Below, one piece after another: positions 35,439 to 43,887 of a stretch of 64,000 nt of DNA (positions within the stretch are counted from its first letter, which is position 1; each line of letters starts with the position of its first letter). This DNA is from Stieleria varia (GTDB lineage: Bacteria; Planctomycetota; Planctomycetia; Pirellulales; Pirellulaceae). Both the position numbers and the translations under genes were made by a program. The notes beneath the pieces were generated by a model. That model saw only the letters and a program-made list of their open reading frames with translations, did no database searches and was not told the origin of the DNA. The stretch is taken from assembly GCF_038443385.1 (NCBI RefSeq), contig NZ_CP151726.1, positions 4,092,001 to 4,156,000 of the forward strand, written 5' to 3'.

Positions 35439-38195
35439 ATGCTGACGCGGATTAAATCAAAATGGTGGTGGTTGCTATGGAGCACCGCTGGAGTCATCGT
35501 CATCACATGGGCTGTCAGCTCGCGTCCTCTGCAGGCACAGGACATTGCCGGTCCAAAGTTCAGTTATCCGATCCAGCGAATCCTTGAATTCGAGTCCGAA
35601 GAACGCAAGTTGCTGCGAGAGCAGGCGACGACCCACTCGGATCTCGCAGATCTATACGTCGGTTTCGGAAAATACGATCAAGCCGTCGTTCGCTATCGAA
35701 ATGCCCTTGGATACTTCAAACCTACCGACGACTCCTACATTGAAAACGCCAATCGCCTAGCACGCGTGTATTTGGAGCTTGGTCGTTTTGCAGAATGTCG
35801 CCAGCTTCTCGATCAAAATGTCAATGTTTTGACGGTCAACTCATCCTACCAAACGAAACGCCAATTGGCGGATACTTTGGCGCTGTTGGCGGAATTCCAT
35901 CGTGAGACGGGTGACTTTGTTCTGGCCAACGACGAATACCACCGAGTTCTAGAACTGCGGAAAGAAACCACGGGCGTGTCGGACCGCACCTACGGCGTCG
36001 CATTGCACAACTTGGGTATTTTCGAATGGGAGCAAGGAAACATCGACCAAGCCGAAGATCTGTTGCGGGAGGAATTAAAAATCACGGAGAGCCGCGATGT
36101 GGCTGGAGAAGACCTTGCCCACAGTCGAGAATCGTTGGCTCTCGTCCTGACTTATGCGGGCAAGTATCCCGAGGCGGAATCACAATTCAAACAAGCCATT
36201 GAGATTTACGATCAATTACAAGGCGTAGACAGAAATCGAAATCGGACGGTCAGCAACTTGGGTTACTTGCATATTTTCACAGGACAGTACGACGACGCAA
36301 AAAAATACTTGAACGAGGCGGCAAAGGGTAGAAAAGAACAGCTCGGAGAAAATCACCTCGACTGTGCGGACAGTTTGAATGATCTCGCTCGCCTTTTCTA
36401 CGTGCAAGGCGAATTCGATTTGGCCATGGCAGAGGCACGCAAGTCGCTGGCCATCACTCGCGAGAATGTGGAGTTGGCGGCAACGGTTCAGTCGGAACGA
36501 CAGCAAATGGCGATGGCCGCGCTCTTTCGCGAACGGTTGGACCTGCTCTTGTCCGCCGCTTCCCACCGTCCAGAAGCTGCTCAAGAGGCGTTCAATGAAA
36601 TTGTCGCTTGGAAGGGTGCCACACTCATGCGTCAGCGCGGACTGCGAAAGCTAACCCAGGACGCTGCTGTTGCAAAAGAGTTTGAAAACTTGCAGCAGCT
36701 CGTGATGCGAATCGCATCGCTTTCCCGAACGGTTCCGATAGATCCCCAAAACTATTCACTCTGGAAGCAAGAACTGAATGATTTGAAGTCGGCCAGGGAT
36801 GCTCTGGAGGCAAAGCTAAGCTCGCACTGTGTCGAGCTTCACAATGCGGTCGATAAAATTTCGTCCCAAGAACTGGCAGAATGTCTTCCAGAGGGAACCG
36901 TTTTTGTCGACGTCTTTGAGTACAACCATCAACAAGTTGCCGAGGATCGCGGGCGATTTGAGGCGATACCGTCGCTGATGGCAAACGTTTTGACGCGAAA
37001 CGGTATCGTTTCGTCGATTCACTACGGACCCTCAGCAGACATTGCGATCGATGTTGACGTTTGGCGAGAATCATTCGGGGGGACGCAGCAGGGGGCGGCT
37101 GCTGGACAGCGACTCAGGAGGAAGATTTGGGAGCCGTTGCTGCCAAGGATCGGCGATGCCCAGACCGTGTTGGTCACTCTGGATGGAGTGCTGGGGCGAC
37201 TCGCGCTGGGTGCATTACCGGGGCGAGAGCCGGGAACCTACCTGATTGAAGATCACCGCGTGGCACTGGTTCCCGTTCCGAGGTTGTTGCCCACGATCAT
37301 TGCCCGTGATTCTCGTCGAAAACTATCCAACCATTTACTGCTGATGGGTGCCGTCGACTACGACGGCATGGGCGATGAGAATCCCACCGAAGTCGAGGAG
37401 CTACCTCCTTGGGAACGCCGAAATGCGCCTGCCGTGAGGGATGCCAATCATCGCTTCGCGCGGCTTCAAAATACTCCCGGTGAAATCGCGTTCATCCAAC
37501 GCCTCTATCAAAAACAGCCTTGGTCTCGCCAGGACGGCCTTGTCCTGCTGGAGGAAGCGGGAGCCACTGAGATCCGGTTTCGAGAAAATGCCCCACAGTG
37601 CTATCAGATTCATCTTGCCACCCACGGATTTTTTGCGGACCCCGACAAGGTCTCCGCCACGAGCACGCGGAGCCGAAGTCAAGCGGGTGCATGGTCGAGC
37701 TACTCCGACGCGGTTCGCGGCTTCAGTCCGGGATTACTTTCTGGATTGGCTTTTGCCGGCGCCAACCGACCGCCTCAACCGGACCACGATGATGGAATCA
37801 TGACCGCCGACGAAATCGCTTTTCTACCGCTCGACGGGGTCGAACTGGTCGTCCTGAGCGCCTGCGAAACTGGGCTCGGTGAGGTTGCCGGAGGCGAAGG
37901 GCTGATCGGAATTCAGCGGTCGTTCCAAGTTTCTGGTGCTCGCACCACTGTCGCGAGCCTGTGGCAGGTTCCCGACAAAGCGACACGCGTGCTGATGGAA
38001 AAGTTCTACGAGAACTATTGGGTTGGGAAGATGCCCCGTTTGGATGCCCTTCGAGAGGCGCAGTTGTATGTCCTGAACCATCCTGACGTCGCTCGCGGGG
38101 TTCGACGAGTGAGTCAGCAAGCTGAGTCCGCGGATAACAGTCGGTTACCGCCTGAATACTGGGCCGCGTTTGTTTTATCAGGTGACTGGAGATGA
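35439..38195 (+). CDS. Secreted TPR-CHAT protein (caspase-like peptidase fold)
   Basis: The 918-residue protein has an N-terminal hydrophobic signal or anchor (WWWLLWSTAGVIVITWAV), about eight TPR units (for example THSDLADLYVGFGKYDQAVV, LAEFHRETGDFVLANDEYHR, LGYLHIFTGQYDDAKKYLNE) and a C-terminal CHAT domain. The peptidase dyad is present: His729 in LATHGFF and Cys809 in VLSACETGLGE, followed by GEGLIGIQRSFQVSGARTTV and ASLWQVPD. CHAT proteins cleave specific partners, often after TPR sensing. Here the signal sequence suggests action outside the cytoplasm. The gene stands alone between repeat fields, so no partner is indicated by context. Confidence 0.92.
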   Translation: MLTRIKSKWWWLLWSTAGVIVITWAVSSRPLQAQDIAGPKFSYPIQRILEFESEERKLLREQATTHSDLADLYVGFGKYDQAVVRYRNALGYFKPTDDSYIENANRLARVYLELGRFAECRQLLDQNVNVLTVNSSYQTKRQLADTLALLAEFHRETGDFVLANDEYHRVLELRKETTGVSDRTYGVALHNLGIFEWEQGNIDQAEDLLREELKITESRDVAGEDLAHSRESLALVLTYAGKYPEAESQFKQAIEIYDQLQGVDRNRNRTVSNLGYLHIFTGQYDDAKKYLNEAAKGRKEQLGENHLDCADSLNDLARLFYVQGEFDLAMAEARKSLAITRENVELAATVQSERQQMAMAALFRERLDLLLSAASHRPEAAQEAFNEIVAWKGATLMRQRGLRKLTQDAAVAKEFENLQQLVMRIASLSRTVPIDPQNYSLWKQELNDLKSARDALEAKLSSHCVELHNAVDKISSQELAECLPEGTVFVDVFEYNHQQVAEDRGRFEAIPSLMANVLTRNGIVSSIHYGPSADIAIDVDVWRESFGGTQQGAAAGQRLRRKIWEPLLPRIGDAQTVLVTLDGVLGRLALGALPGREPGTYLIEDHRVALVPVPRLLPTIIARDSRRKLSNHLLLMGAVDYDGMGDENPTEVEELPPWERRNAPAVRDANHRFARLQNTPGEIAFIQRLYQKQPWSRQDGLVLLEEAGATEIRFRENAPQCYQIHLATHGFFADPDKVSATSTRSRSQAGAWSSYSDAVRGFSPGLLSGLAFAGANRPPQPDHDDGIMTADEIAFLPLDGVELVVLSACETGLGEVAGGEGLIGIQRSFQVSGARTTVASLWQVPDKATRVLMEKFYENYWVGKMPRLDALREAQLYVLNHPDVARGVRRVSQQAESADNSRLPPEYWAAFVLSGDWR

Positions 38196-38506
38196 TCTCC
38201 CGTTTGGGCAACTCCGCGCGACAAAAGCCAGCACGTTTCTTCCCGCACCCAATGCAAATCGGCTTACTGCGTCCGTGAGGCTCAAGGTAGTGATGGGGGA
38301 CAGAGCACTTTTCTGGATGAGTTGAACGCTCCACTTTGGATAACATCGGCGTTTGAGACACCTATAAGGTTGCTTTCGCTAGGCTTGATCGACGTGCTGG
38401 GACGCTTTCGCCAGTGGTTTTGAACGATTGAGGCAACTGATGCCCAGAACGCTAGCGGCGTCGCTGTAGAGAACGACTTAGAAAAGGTGCTGATCGCGGG
38501 AAGCTT
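38196..38506. other. Intergenic, left flank of the REP-transposase element
   Basis: Contains a GGGGGACAGAGCACTTTT motif at about 38295, the inverse of the AAAGTGCTGTGTCCCC motifs on the other side of the transposase gene, and text from 38385 shared with the deleted copy at 34480. No gene seen. Confidence 0.6.
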
Positions 38507-39565
38507 TTAGCCCGTTGGGATCAGATCGCGGATCCGGCGGGGCAGACGGAAGCGACGTTGGGTTTGGCAACTGCGATACTCGTCCACCGCACACGGATTG
38601 CCGGCGACCGTTTTGAAGAGTTTGCCAAAGTCCGCTACCAGCTCACACCAGACCGAGGACTCCAATCCAAGTCGCTGAAGGATGGGGGCGAGATGCTGCG
38701 GTGTCTGGTCGCGTTTGCCATCTGCGATTTCGCGAGCCGTCCAGTCCAGCAGTTCAAGGTATCGCTCTAGCGAGAACCACAGGAATCCCTTGTCGCTGCA
38801 GCGTTTGCCGGACTGACTTGGCACCGGACCGGTCTCGCCGTCCGCTTCGTCGTTCTCCACAGGTGAGAGAAACGAATCGTCATGCCGCAGTCCGTCGCTG
38901 TGGCTTTCGGCAGGTTGTTGCGTGTGTGTTTCGATGCGACGTTGTGCCGATGTGTGGTCGCTTTGCTCGATCGTCTCGGCCATCGCGGCGCGGATCGGGT
39001 TGAGGTCCACGTAAGCCGCGCAGGCCAGCACCGCGGATTCATCGATCAGTCGAACGGCTTTGTATCGATCCTGGAAGAACCGCCCCATTTCCTCGTCTTC
39101 GGCATTGGCCCGTTGAGCGACCCGTTGGTTCAGCAATCGCATCCACCACGAGATATTGCTCAATCGTGAGCGGATATCAGCCAGTTTGACCGGGCAGTTG
39201 CGAATGGCGTCGAGCTCGGGCTTGGAGGGCTGACAAGGATTGCCGTCGGCGTCTTTGCGATGAGGGCAAAGCATCAACCATCGCCGGGCGACTTCCGTGT
39301 CATCCCAGTTCTTAACCACGTCCGGGCGTGATCTGAGGATGAGGTGGTAATGATTTGAAAGAATCGCGAAGCAGATCAGGTCGATCCCAAAGCATGCAGC
39401 GAAATGCTGGAGGTATTGTTCGATCCAGATCTTGCGATGGTCGAAGTTTTTCCCCGAGGCGGGATCGTCTCCGAACAAAAAGCACCGTCTGACGGTGCGA
39501 GCGATCACGTGTGCGAAGGCGACTTCGTTGGGATCGAAGACCTCCGCGCGAGCGAGCCTTGCCAT
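38507..39565 (-). CDS. REP-associated tyrosine transposase (IS200-like Y1 family)
   Basis: A single-strand transposase-like enzyme of the HUH/Y1 superfamily, linked in bacteria to REP palindromes. The reading begins MARLARAEVFDPNEVAFAHV (an alternative ATG lies five codons upstream at 39580). It has the histidine motif FAILSNHYHLILRSRP and the tyrosine region GRFFQDRYKAVR, LACAAYVDLNPIRAAM. The protein is about 352 residues, longer than minimal Y1 enzymes, with a C-terminal region specific to the planctomycete type. Inverted GGGGACAGAGCACTTT-type repeats flank the gene. No stop or frameshift is seen, so it may be active; two deleted relatives lie at 16870 and 34480. Confidence 0.88.
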   Translation of the reverse strand: MARLARAEVFDPNEVAFAHVIARTVRRCFLFGDDPASGKNFDHRKIWIEQYLQHFAACFGIDLICFAILSNHYHLILRSRPDVVKNWDDTEVARRWLMLCPHRKDADGNPCQPSKPELDAIRNCPVKLADIRSRLSNISWWMRLLNQRVAQRANAEDEEMGRFFQDRYKAVRLIDESAVLACAAYVDLNPIRAAMAETIEQSDHTSAQRRIETHTQQPAESHSDGLRHDDSFLSPVENDEADGETGPVPSQSGKRCSDKGFLWFSLERYLELLDWTAREIADGKRDQTPQHLAPILQRLGLESSVWCELVADFGKLFKTVAGNPCAVDEYRSCQTQRRFRLPRRIRDLIPTG

Positions 39566-39640
39566 GGTGTGAGCCCCCAAAGCGATGAGTATCAGATGAG
39601 GCTTATCTTTCTATCACCTGAGCTGGAACCGTCAACCCTC

Positions 39641-39775
39641 AATAAAGTGCTGTGTCCCCGGAAGTTTGTTGGAAGTTAATAAAGTGCTGTGTCCCCGGAA
39701 GTTTGTTCAATAAAGTGCTGTGACCCCGGAAGTTTGTTGGAAGTTAATAAAGTGCTGTGTCCCCGGAAGTTTGTT
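39641..39775 (+). repeat. Fourfold REP-type repeat
   Basis: Units beginning AATAAAGTGCTGTGTCCCCG followed by GAAGTTTGTT start at 39641, 39678, 39709 and 39746; the spacing alternates 37, 31, 37 bp because two units carry GGAAGTT. The shared AGTGCTGTGTCCCC core is the inverse of the motif at 38295 on the other side of the transposase gene and also appears near 40355. Confidence 0.9.
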
Positions 39776-39783
39776 AGAAGCTC

Positions 39784-39961
39784 CTTCCGTCGAGCTTGTC
39801 TCGGCGGAGGAAACAACTGACGGCTACTTGCTCAAGCCAACAAAACCTCCCCACCGCCCGCGAATCGCCTTTGGCGATTCGCGGGCGGTGGGGAGGTGAA
39901 TGCGCTTGTGTTACCGGGTAGCTGCCATTTGTTGTTCCGAACCGGGGCAAGCCCGGCGGAA
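39784..39961. repeat. Nested palindromic element
   Basis: The core (39845-39897) is a perfect 25-bp stem (ACCTCCCCACCGCCCGCGAA and TCGCC) with a 3-bp loop. Imperfect outer arms surround it: TTCCGTCGAGCTTGTCTCGG on the left and CCGGGGCAAGCCCGGCGGAA on the right. The nested layout resembles the elements at 48256 and 58670. Confidence 0.8.
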
Positions 39962-40223
39962 ACAAAGAATCCATCCTACGTAGACCGTGAACAATGAGTC
40001 ACTTCTGGTCAATGAAACCATCCGATCTCAATTCGGCCAAGGCCATCCCAAGAGAATCTGGAGACGAAGAGTCGTCGAGAGGTCTCTCCAATCTTCGCAA
40101 CAATTCGGCCACGCACCCCTCAAGAGAACCAAAAATCCACCCAGTCTCAATTCGGCCAAGAATGCGACATCAAAAAGGCCGGTAACAGCTATCACCGTCG
40201 AAAACCCAATGCAAGGCCTGACC

Positions 40224-40322
40224 CTAGCGAAGCTTACACTAGCGAAGCTTATGTGCCGCAAGGCCTGACCCTAGCGAAGCTTATGTGCTAGCCAAGCTTA
40301 TGTGACCCTAGCGAAGCTTATG
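40224..40322 (+). repeat. Five short direct repeats
   Basis: CTAGCGAAGCTTA (one copy CTAGCCAAGCTTA) occurs at 40224, 40239, 40271, 40288 and 40308, with the larger unit GCAAGGCCTGACCCTAGCGA present twice (40211 and 40258). Spacing is irregular, so it is not a CRISPR. Confidence 0.85.
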
Positions 40323-40426
40323 CCGTGAGCTGGAACCGTCAACCCTCGATAAAGTGCTGTGTCCCCAAGAGTTTTCATTGACGGTTTAAGGCAACTGCGG
40401 TGGTGAAAGTATGTACGTTTGATTTG

Positions 40427-41002
40427 CTACGGTAGCGGCACGTCCTGGAACACCAATTCGCGACGATCTGCCTCTTTGCCAAACCAAAATCGGAATGTGC
40501 CAGTCTCAGATTGCTGAATCTTGCCCGAAAAGGTAAAGACGTAGACCTTAGACCTAGGAGATGAGCCTTTGGGCGCTTCCGATGGGAAGATGGCAGCAGG
40601 AAGAGGTGGAGAATCAAGATCCATTTCGGCAAGAGCGCGGCTCCGGGTTGTGTGCACATGACCGTGCGATGCAATTTTGATTTTGCCAACTAAGTCCGTA
40701 CCGTCGGCCCCTTCGGCATTGAATTCCCAAGGTTCTTCTTTGTCGGTGAGTTTCTCGATAGCAGTAGCCACGCGCATCCATGGAACTACGTTGTTGCCGG
40801 GAGTACGACCGCCATCGGAAACCAGTTCTTGAGCATCAAGAAAAGCGACCCCTTTCGTGACGCTAAGGAGCGAAACGCGATAGTCGCTGTTTTGTAGCAC
40901 CGAATCAAATGTGTTGATTTCCGATTCCCGTGTCTCTTCCGCAAATGTCGTACTCCCGAGCAGCAAGAAACCCACGAGTAGGATGGTTGGGCGAATCTGC
41001 AT
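40427..41002 (-). CDS. Secreted hypothetical protein
   Basis: The 191-residue protein has a signal peptide (PTILLVGFLLLGSTTFAEE) and no recognised domain. Features seen are SDYRVSLLSVTKGVAFLDAQ and a C-terminal region SKVYVFTFSGKIQQSETGTF with FRFWFGKEADRRELVF, which reads as beta strands. The start at 41002 is set by the signal peptide. It stands apart from the cation efflux gene by about 190 bp. No function is proposed. Confidence 0.7.
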   Translation of the reverse strand: MQIRPTILLVGFLLLGSTTFAEETRESEINTFDSVLQNSDYRVSLLSVTKGVAFLDAQELVSDGGRTPGNNVVPWMRVATAIEKLTDKEEPWEFNAEGADGTDLVGKIKIASHGHVHTTRSRALAEMDLDSPPLPAAIFPSEAPKGSSPRSKVYVFTFSGKIQQSETGTFRFWFGKEADRRELVFQDVPLP

Positions 41003-41196
41003 GTTGGACTCCTGTTCGGGCTCTCTGGTTACAAGTTCTCGTATTTGAACTATGTTAACAAATGATCTGCGAGAATGGCACTTTTGCTAAGCGAACGGGT
41101 GCAATCGCATCAATGTCAGACGGAATGCATCCGTGAAGGGACCGCCGAAAATGGCGCTGACGCTGCGTGTTCATAGCCTGACAGAGGAAAAATGAG

Positions 41197-42141
41197 TTAT
41201 CGGTGGCAATGATTCAGTTCGTCACAACGCTGGAATTCGAACTCGAGCGTTGAGTGGCCAATGTCAAAGCGCTCGACCAGTACCGACTTGATCAAGACCT
41301 TGGTTTCTCCAAGGTCTGCATCCTCTGTCAGGACGATGTGAGCCTCCAATGCTCGATGCTGTTCGTCCAATTCCCAGACGTGTAGATGATGCATGTTGTC
41401 TACGCCGTCTATTTCCTCGATCGTTGCAACAACTTTGTCGAGATCAAGTTCCGGCGGTGTACCTTCCATCAGAACGCGGGTCGCTTGCGGGAACATTTTG
41501 AAGACTTGCCACAGAACGTATGCGGCGATCCCGAGAGTGATCGCCGGGTCGACCCACAGCCAGTGAAGCCAGATGACAGCGCCAGCCCCAATCAAGACTG
41601 CGACACTTCCCAACGCGTCAACGATGTTGTGAATGAATGCAGCTCGGACGTTGAGCGAGCCTTTACTCATTGCCCACAAGAGAACCGCAGTGGCAACATC
41701 AATGGCGATGGCCAGAACGGCCGTCGCCGCCATCAACCAACCGACAATTTCTTTGGGCTCGATAAGCCGACTAATGCCCTCGTAGACGAGGTATAAACCG
41801 ATGATCGCCAGTAGCGTCAAATTGATCAATGCCCCGATCATCTCCGCACGTCGATATCCGAACGTGAATCTCTCGTTGGCATCTTTCCGCGAGATGCGGC
41901 GGGCGACGTAGGCGATCAGTAGAGCGTTGGCGTCGTTGAAGTTATGAGCCGCGTCCGACAACAGAGCCGCGCTGCCAGAAAAGATTCCCGCGATGAGCTG
42001 TCCCACGGTCAGCAGTTGATTCAATCCGACCGCCCAAAGCAGTCGCGCATCGCTGACGTCCGAGAGCTCGCCGCTGCGGCTCGCTCCGTGCGAGTGTCCC
42101 TGATGCGAGTCTTGGGCATGTTTTGTCAAGTCGGCGCTCAT
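41197..42141 (-). CDS. Cation diffusion facilitator (Zn/Co/Cd efflux)
   Basis: A 314-residue inner-membrane transporter that exports divalent metal in exchange for protons. A histidine-rich N-terminus ([18 protein letters not shown]) is followed by six membrane helices (for example [40 protein letters not shown]). The metal site is in [20 protein letters not shown] and [20 protein letters not shown], with the H/D pairs of the family. The C-terminal domain ([20 protein letters not shown]) is the usual cytoplasmic fold. Metal choice cannot be set with certainty; the CzcD/ZitB group is most like it. It lies beside the multicopper oxidase and TolC genes, suggesting a metal-resistance block. Confidence 0.93.
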   Translation of the reverse strand: MSADLTKHAQDSHQGHSHGASRSGELSDVSDARLLWAVGLNQLLTVGQLIAGIFSGSAALLSDAAHNFNDANALLIAYVARRISRKDANERFTFGYRRAEMIGALINLTLLAIIGLYLVYEGISRLIEPKEIVGWLMAATAVLAIAIDVATAVLLWAMSKGSLNVRAAFIHNIVDALGSVAVLIGAGAVIWLHWLWVDPAITLGIAAYVLWQVFKMFPQATRVLMEGTPPELDLDKVVATIEEIDGVDNMHHLHVWELDEQHRALEAHIVLTEDADLGETKVLIKSVLVERFDIGHSTLEFEFQRCDELNHCHR

Positions 42142-42321
42142 CGTATTCTTTCACGTTACAACGTCATTCGGCGTTTGCAGTCTAGTTCGATGGCGATTGC
42201 GAGCGTCTCGTGGGGACCGACATGGGGGAAATGGTTGCTGACCCCTTTGACTCGAGTGCTCCCTTTGACTCGAGGCAAGCCGAGTTCGCCCATGGCAGTG
42301 CTTTGAATTGTTCCGTCTGCT

Positions 42322-43836
42322 TCACCTCATCATTTTCGGCGCGGCCATGTACTTCGACGGATCACCAAATCGGCGAACAATCTCTGCAAATACCGCTCCT
42401 TTTTCAACGTCCTGATCGCTATTCATCACCACGTCGTAGAGGTCATCGGGCAAAACACGCATCACCGTCATCAAACCATTCACGCTCATTGGGTAGTTCG
42501 CTCGCATTCCGCGAACTTCCTTTCGGCTCCAGATCACCTTCATGAAGTCGCTGGACATCTCCATGCCCTGCATCTTCTGTGGGTAGCCTGGCGTCGAGAA
42601 TTTGTCGTCTCGTAAAGCGTCGACTTCCGGGCGGCTGCTGAGATTCGCAAGATACTGATCGACCGAAGCGTCATGGCGAAATCGCGGTCCGACTTGTTTG
42701 ACCATATGGTTCATCATGTGATGGACCATGTGGCAGTGGAAAATCCAATCGCCGGGATTGTTGGCGATGAACTCGAAACTTGATGCTTGAGCGACACCGA
42801 CCAGTTCGTTGTTGCGGGGAACCCAAGCACTCTTGGGAATGCGAGCACCTTCGTGACCGGTCACCCAAAACGTGTGCCCATGCAAGTGGACCGGATGATG
42901 TTGCATTGGGGAGAAATTCAACAAACGCACACGAACACGTTCCCCATGCTTGCAGACCAACGGAGTCGTGTAGGGGCCACTTTTTCCATTGATTGTGTGC
43001 CAATTCCAATCCATCGCCATTGAATCGCTGATCGTGTGCGTTGGAGGAATATGAAAGTTCTGAAATAGCAATCCGAAATCCCGATCCACCGGTGGGTCGA
43101 AAGATTTCTTGGGATGGACGATGAACCATCCGACCTGTCCAAACGCTTCCTGCATCGGCAAATGCGAGTGATAAAAGAAGGTTCCTTCTTCGTGAACGTC
43201 GAACTCGAATACCTTGGTCTTACCAGGCTTGATGGGATTTTGTGTCAACGTGGCGGCTCCGTCATACTGGATGGGCAGCTCGAAACCGTGCCAATGCACA
43301 AAAGTATCTTCCGGCAACTCATTGGTCACGATGATGCGAACACGCTCGCCTTGCGTGACCTCGATTGTCGGCCCTGGCATGCTGCCGTTGTAGCCGTAAA
43401 CGTTCATCTTCACGCCGGGATGGAATTCTTGTTGAACCGCCATGGACACGAGTTCAAAGACCTTCACGCCGTTGTCCATCTTGTAGGACAGCTTTGGAAT
43501 GTCCGGAGCCTCGAAAGGAGCGGGGCCATCGGAAGCATTGCGAAATCCGGGAACCAACTTGCCGATGTAATAGTCCGAGTCTGGATCGAGTCCGCGACTG
43601 GGTTTGAATCGCGAGAAACCGTCGTACTCGGCAGCGACATCGGATGTGGCTGGGATTTCTGGACGCGCCGACGCGTTACCGATGGGCTGTGGCATGTTGT
43701 CGTGTTTCATCGTATCGCTGCGCTGCATGGGCTCTTGCGCGTTGGTATTGCGGCCCAGCAAATTGCTAATGAAACCGGTTGCTGCGGCGATCGAGCCCAC
43801 TTTCAAAAACTTGCGACGATCTTCTGGACTGGTCAT
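42322..43836 (-). CDS. Tat-exported multicopper oxidase
   Basis: The protein of about 504 residues begins MTSPEDRRKFLKVGSIAAAT, a twin-arginine-type signal. All copper motifs are present: FVHWHGFELPIQYDG, FFYHSHLPMQEAFGQVG, HHPVHLHGHTFWVTGHEG and WIFHCHMVHHMMNHMVKQVG with the type 1 ligands. This is a two- or three-cupredoxin-domain oxidase, similar in layout to copper-tolerance oxidases. The start at 43836 gives the Tat signal; a longer frame from 43881 adds 15 residues of weak resemblance. It follows the TolC gene by about 50 bp on the same strand, so they are probably one transcript. Confidence 0.93.
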   Translation of the reverse strand: MTSPEDRRKFLKVGSIAAATGFISNLLGRNTNAQEPMQRSDTMKHDNMPQPIGNASARPEIPATSDVAAEYDGFSRFKPSRGLDPDSDYYIGKLVPGFRNASDGPAPFEAPDIPKLSYKMDNGVKVFELVSMAVQQEFHPGVKMNVYGYNGSMPGPTIEVTQGERVRIIVTNELPEDTFVHWHGFELPIQYDGAATLTQNPIKPGKTKVFEFDVHEEGTFFYHSHLPMQEAFGQVGWFIVHPKKSFDPPVDRDFGLLFQNFHIPPTHTISDSMAMDWNWHTINGKSGPYTTPLVCKHGERVRVRLLNFSPMQHHPVHLHGHTFWVTGHEGARIPKSAWVPRNNELVGVAQASSFEFIANNPGDWIFHCHMVHHMMNHMVKQVGPRFRHDASVDQYLANLSSRPEVDALRDDKFSTPGYPQKMQGMEMSSDFMKVIWSRKEVRGMRANYPMSVNGLMTVMRVLPDDLYDVVMNSDQDVEKGAVFAEIVRRFGDPSKYMAAPKMMR

Positions 43837-43887
43837 GGGATTGAGACTGATTGTTGTAGATGAACTTTTGTAGAGACGCATCGTCGG

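Larger units (their letters stand above)
39566..40426. other. Repeat field between transposase and hypothetical gene
   Basis: No gene is supported. In order: the right end of the transposase element, a fourfold AGTGCTGTGTCCCC repeat (39641-39775), a nested palindrome (39784-39961), three CAATTCGGCCA motifs (about 40031, 40104, 40148), five CTAGCGAAGCTTA units (40224-40322) and another element end with GGAACCGTCAACCCTCGATA at about 40333. Confidence 0.7.

Noticed and set aside
39641..40322. Possible CRISPR array
   Set aside because: Repeat spacing is irregular or alternates 37/31 bp, the intervals are repeats of each other rather than unique spacers, and no cas gene is near.
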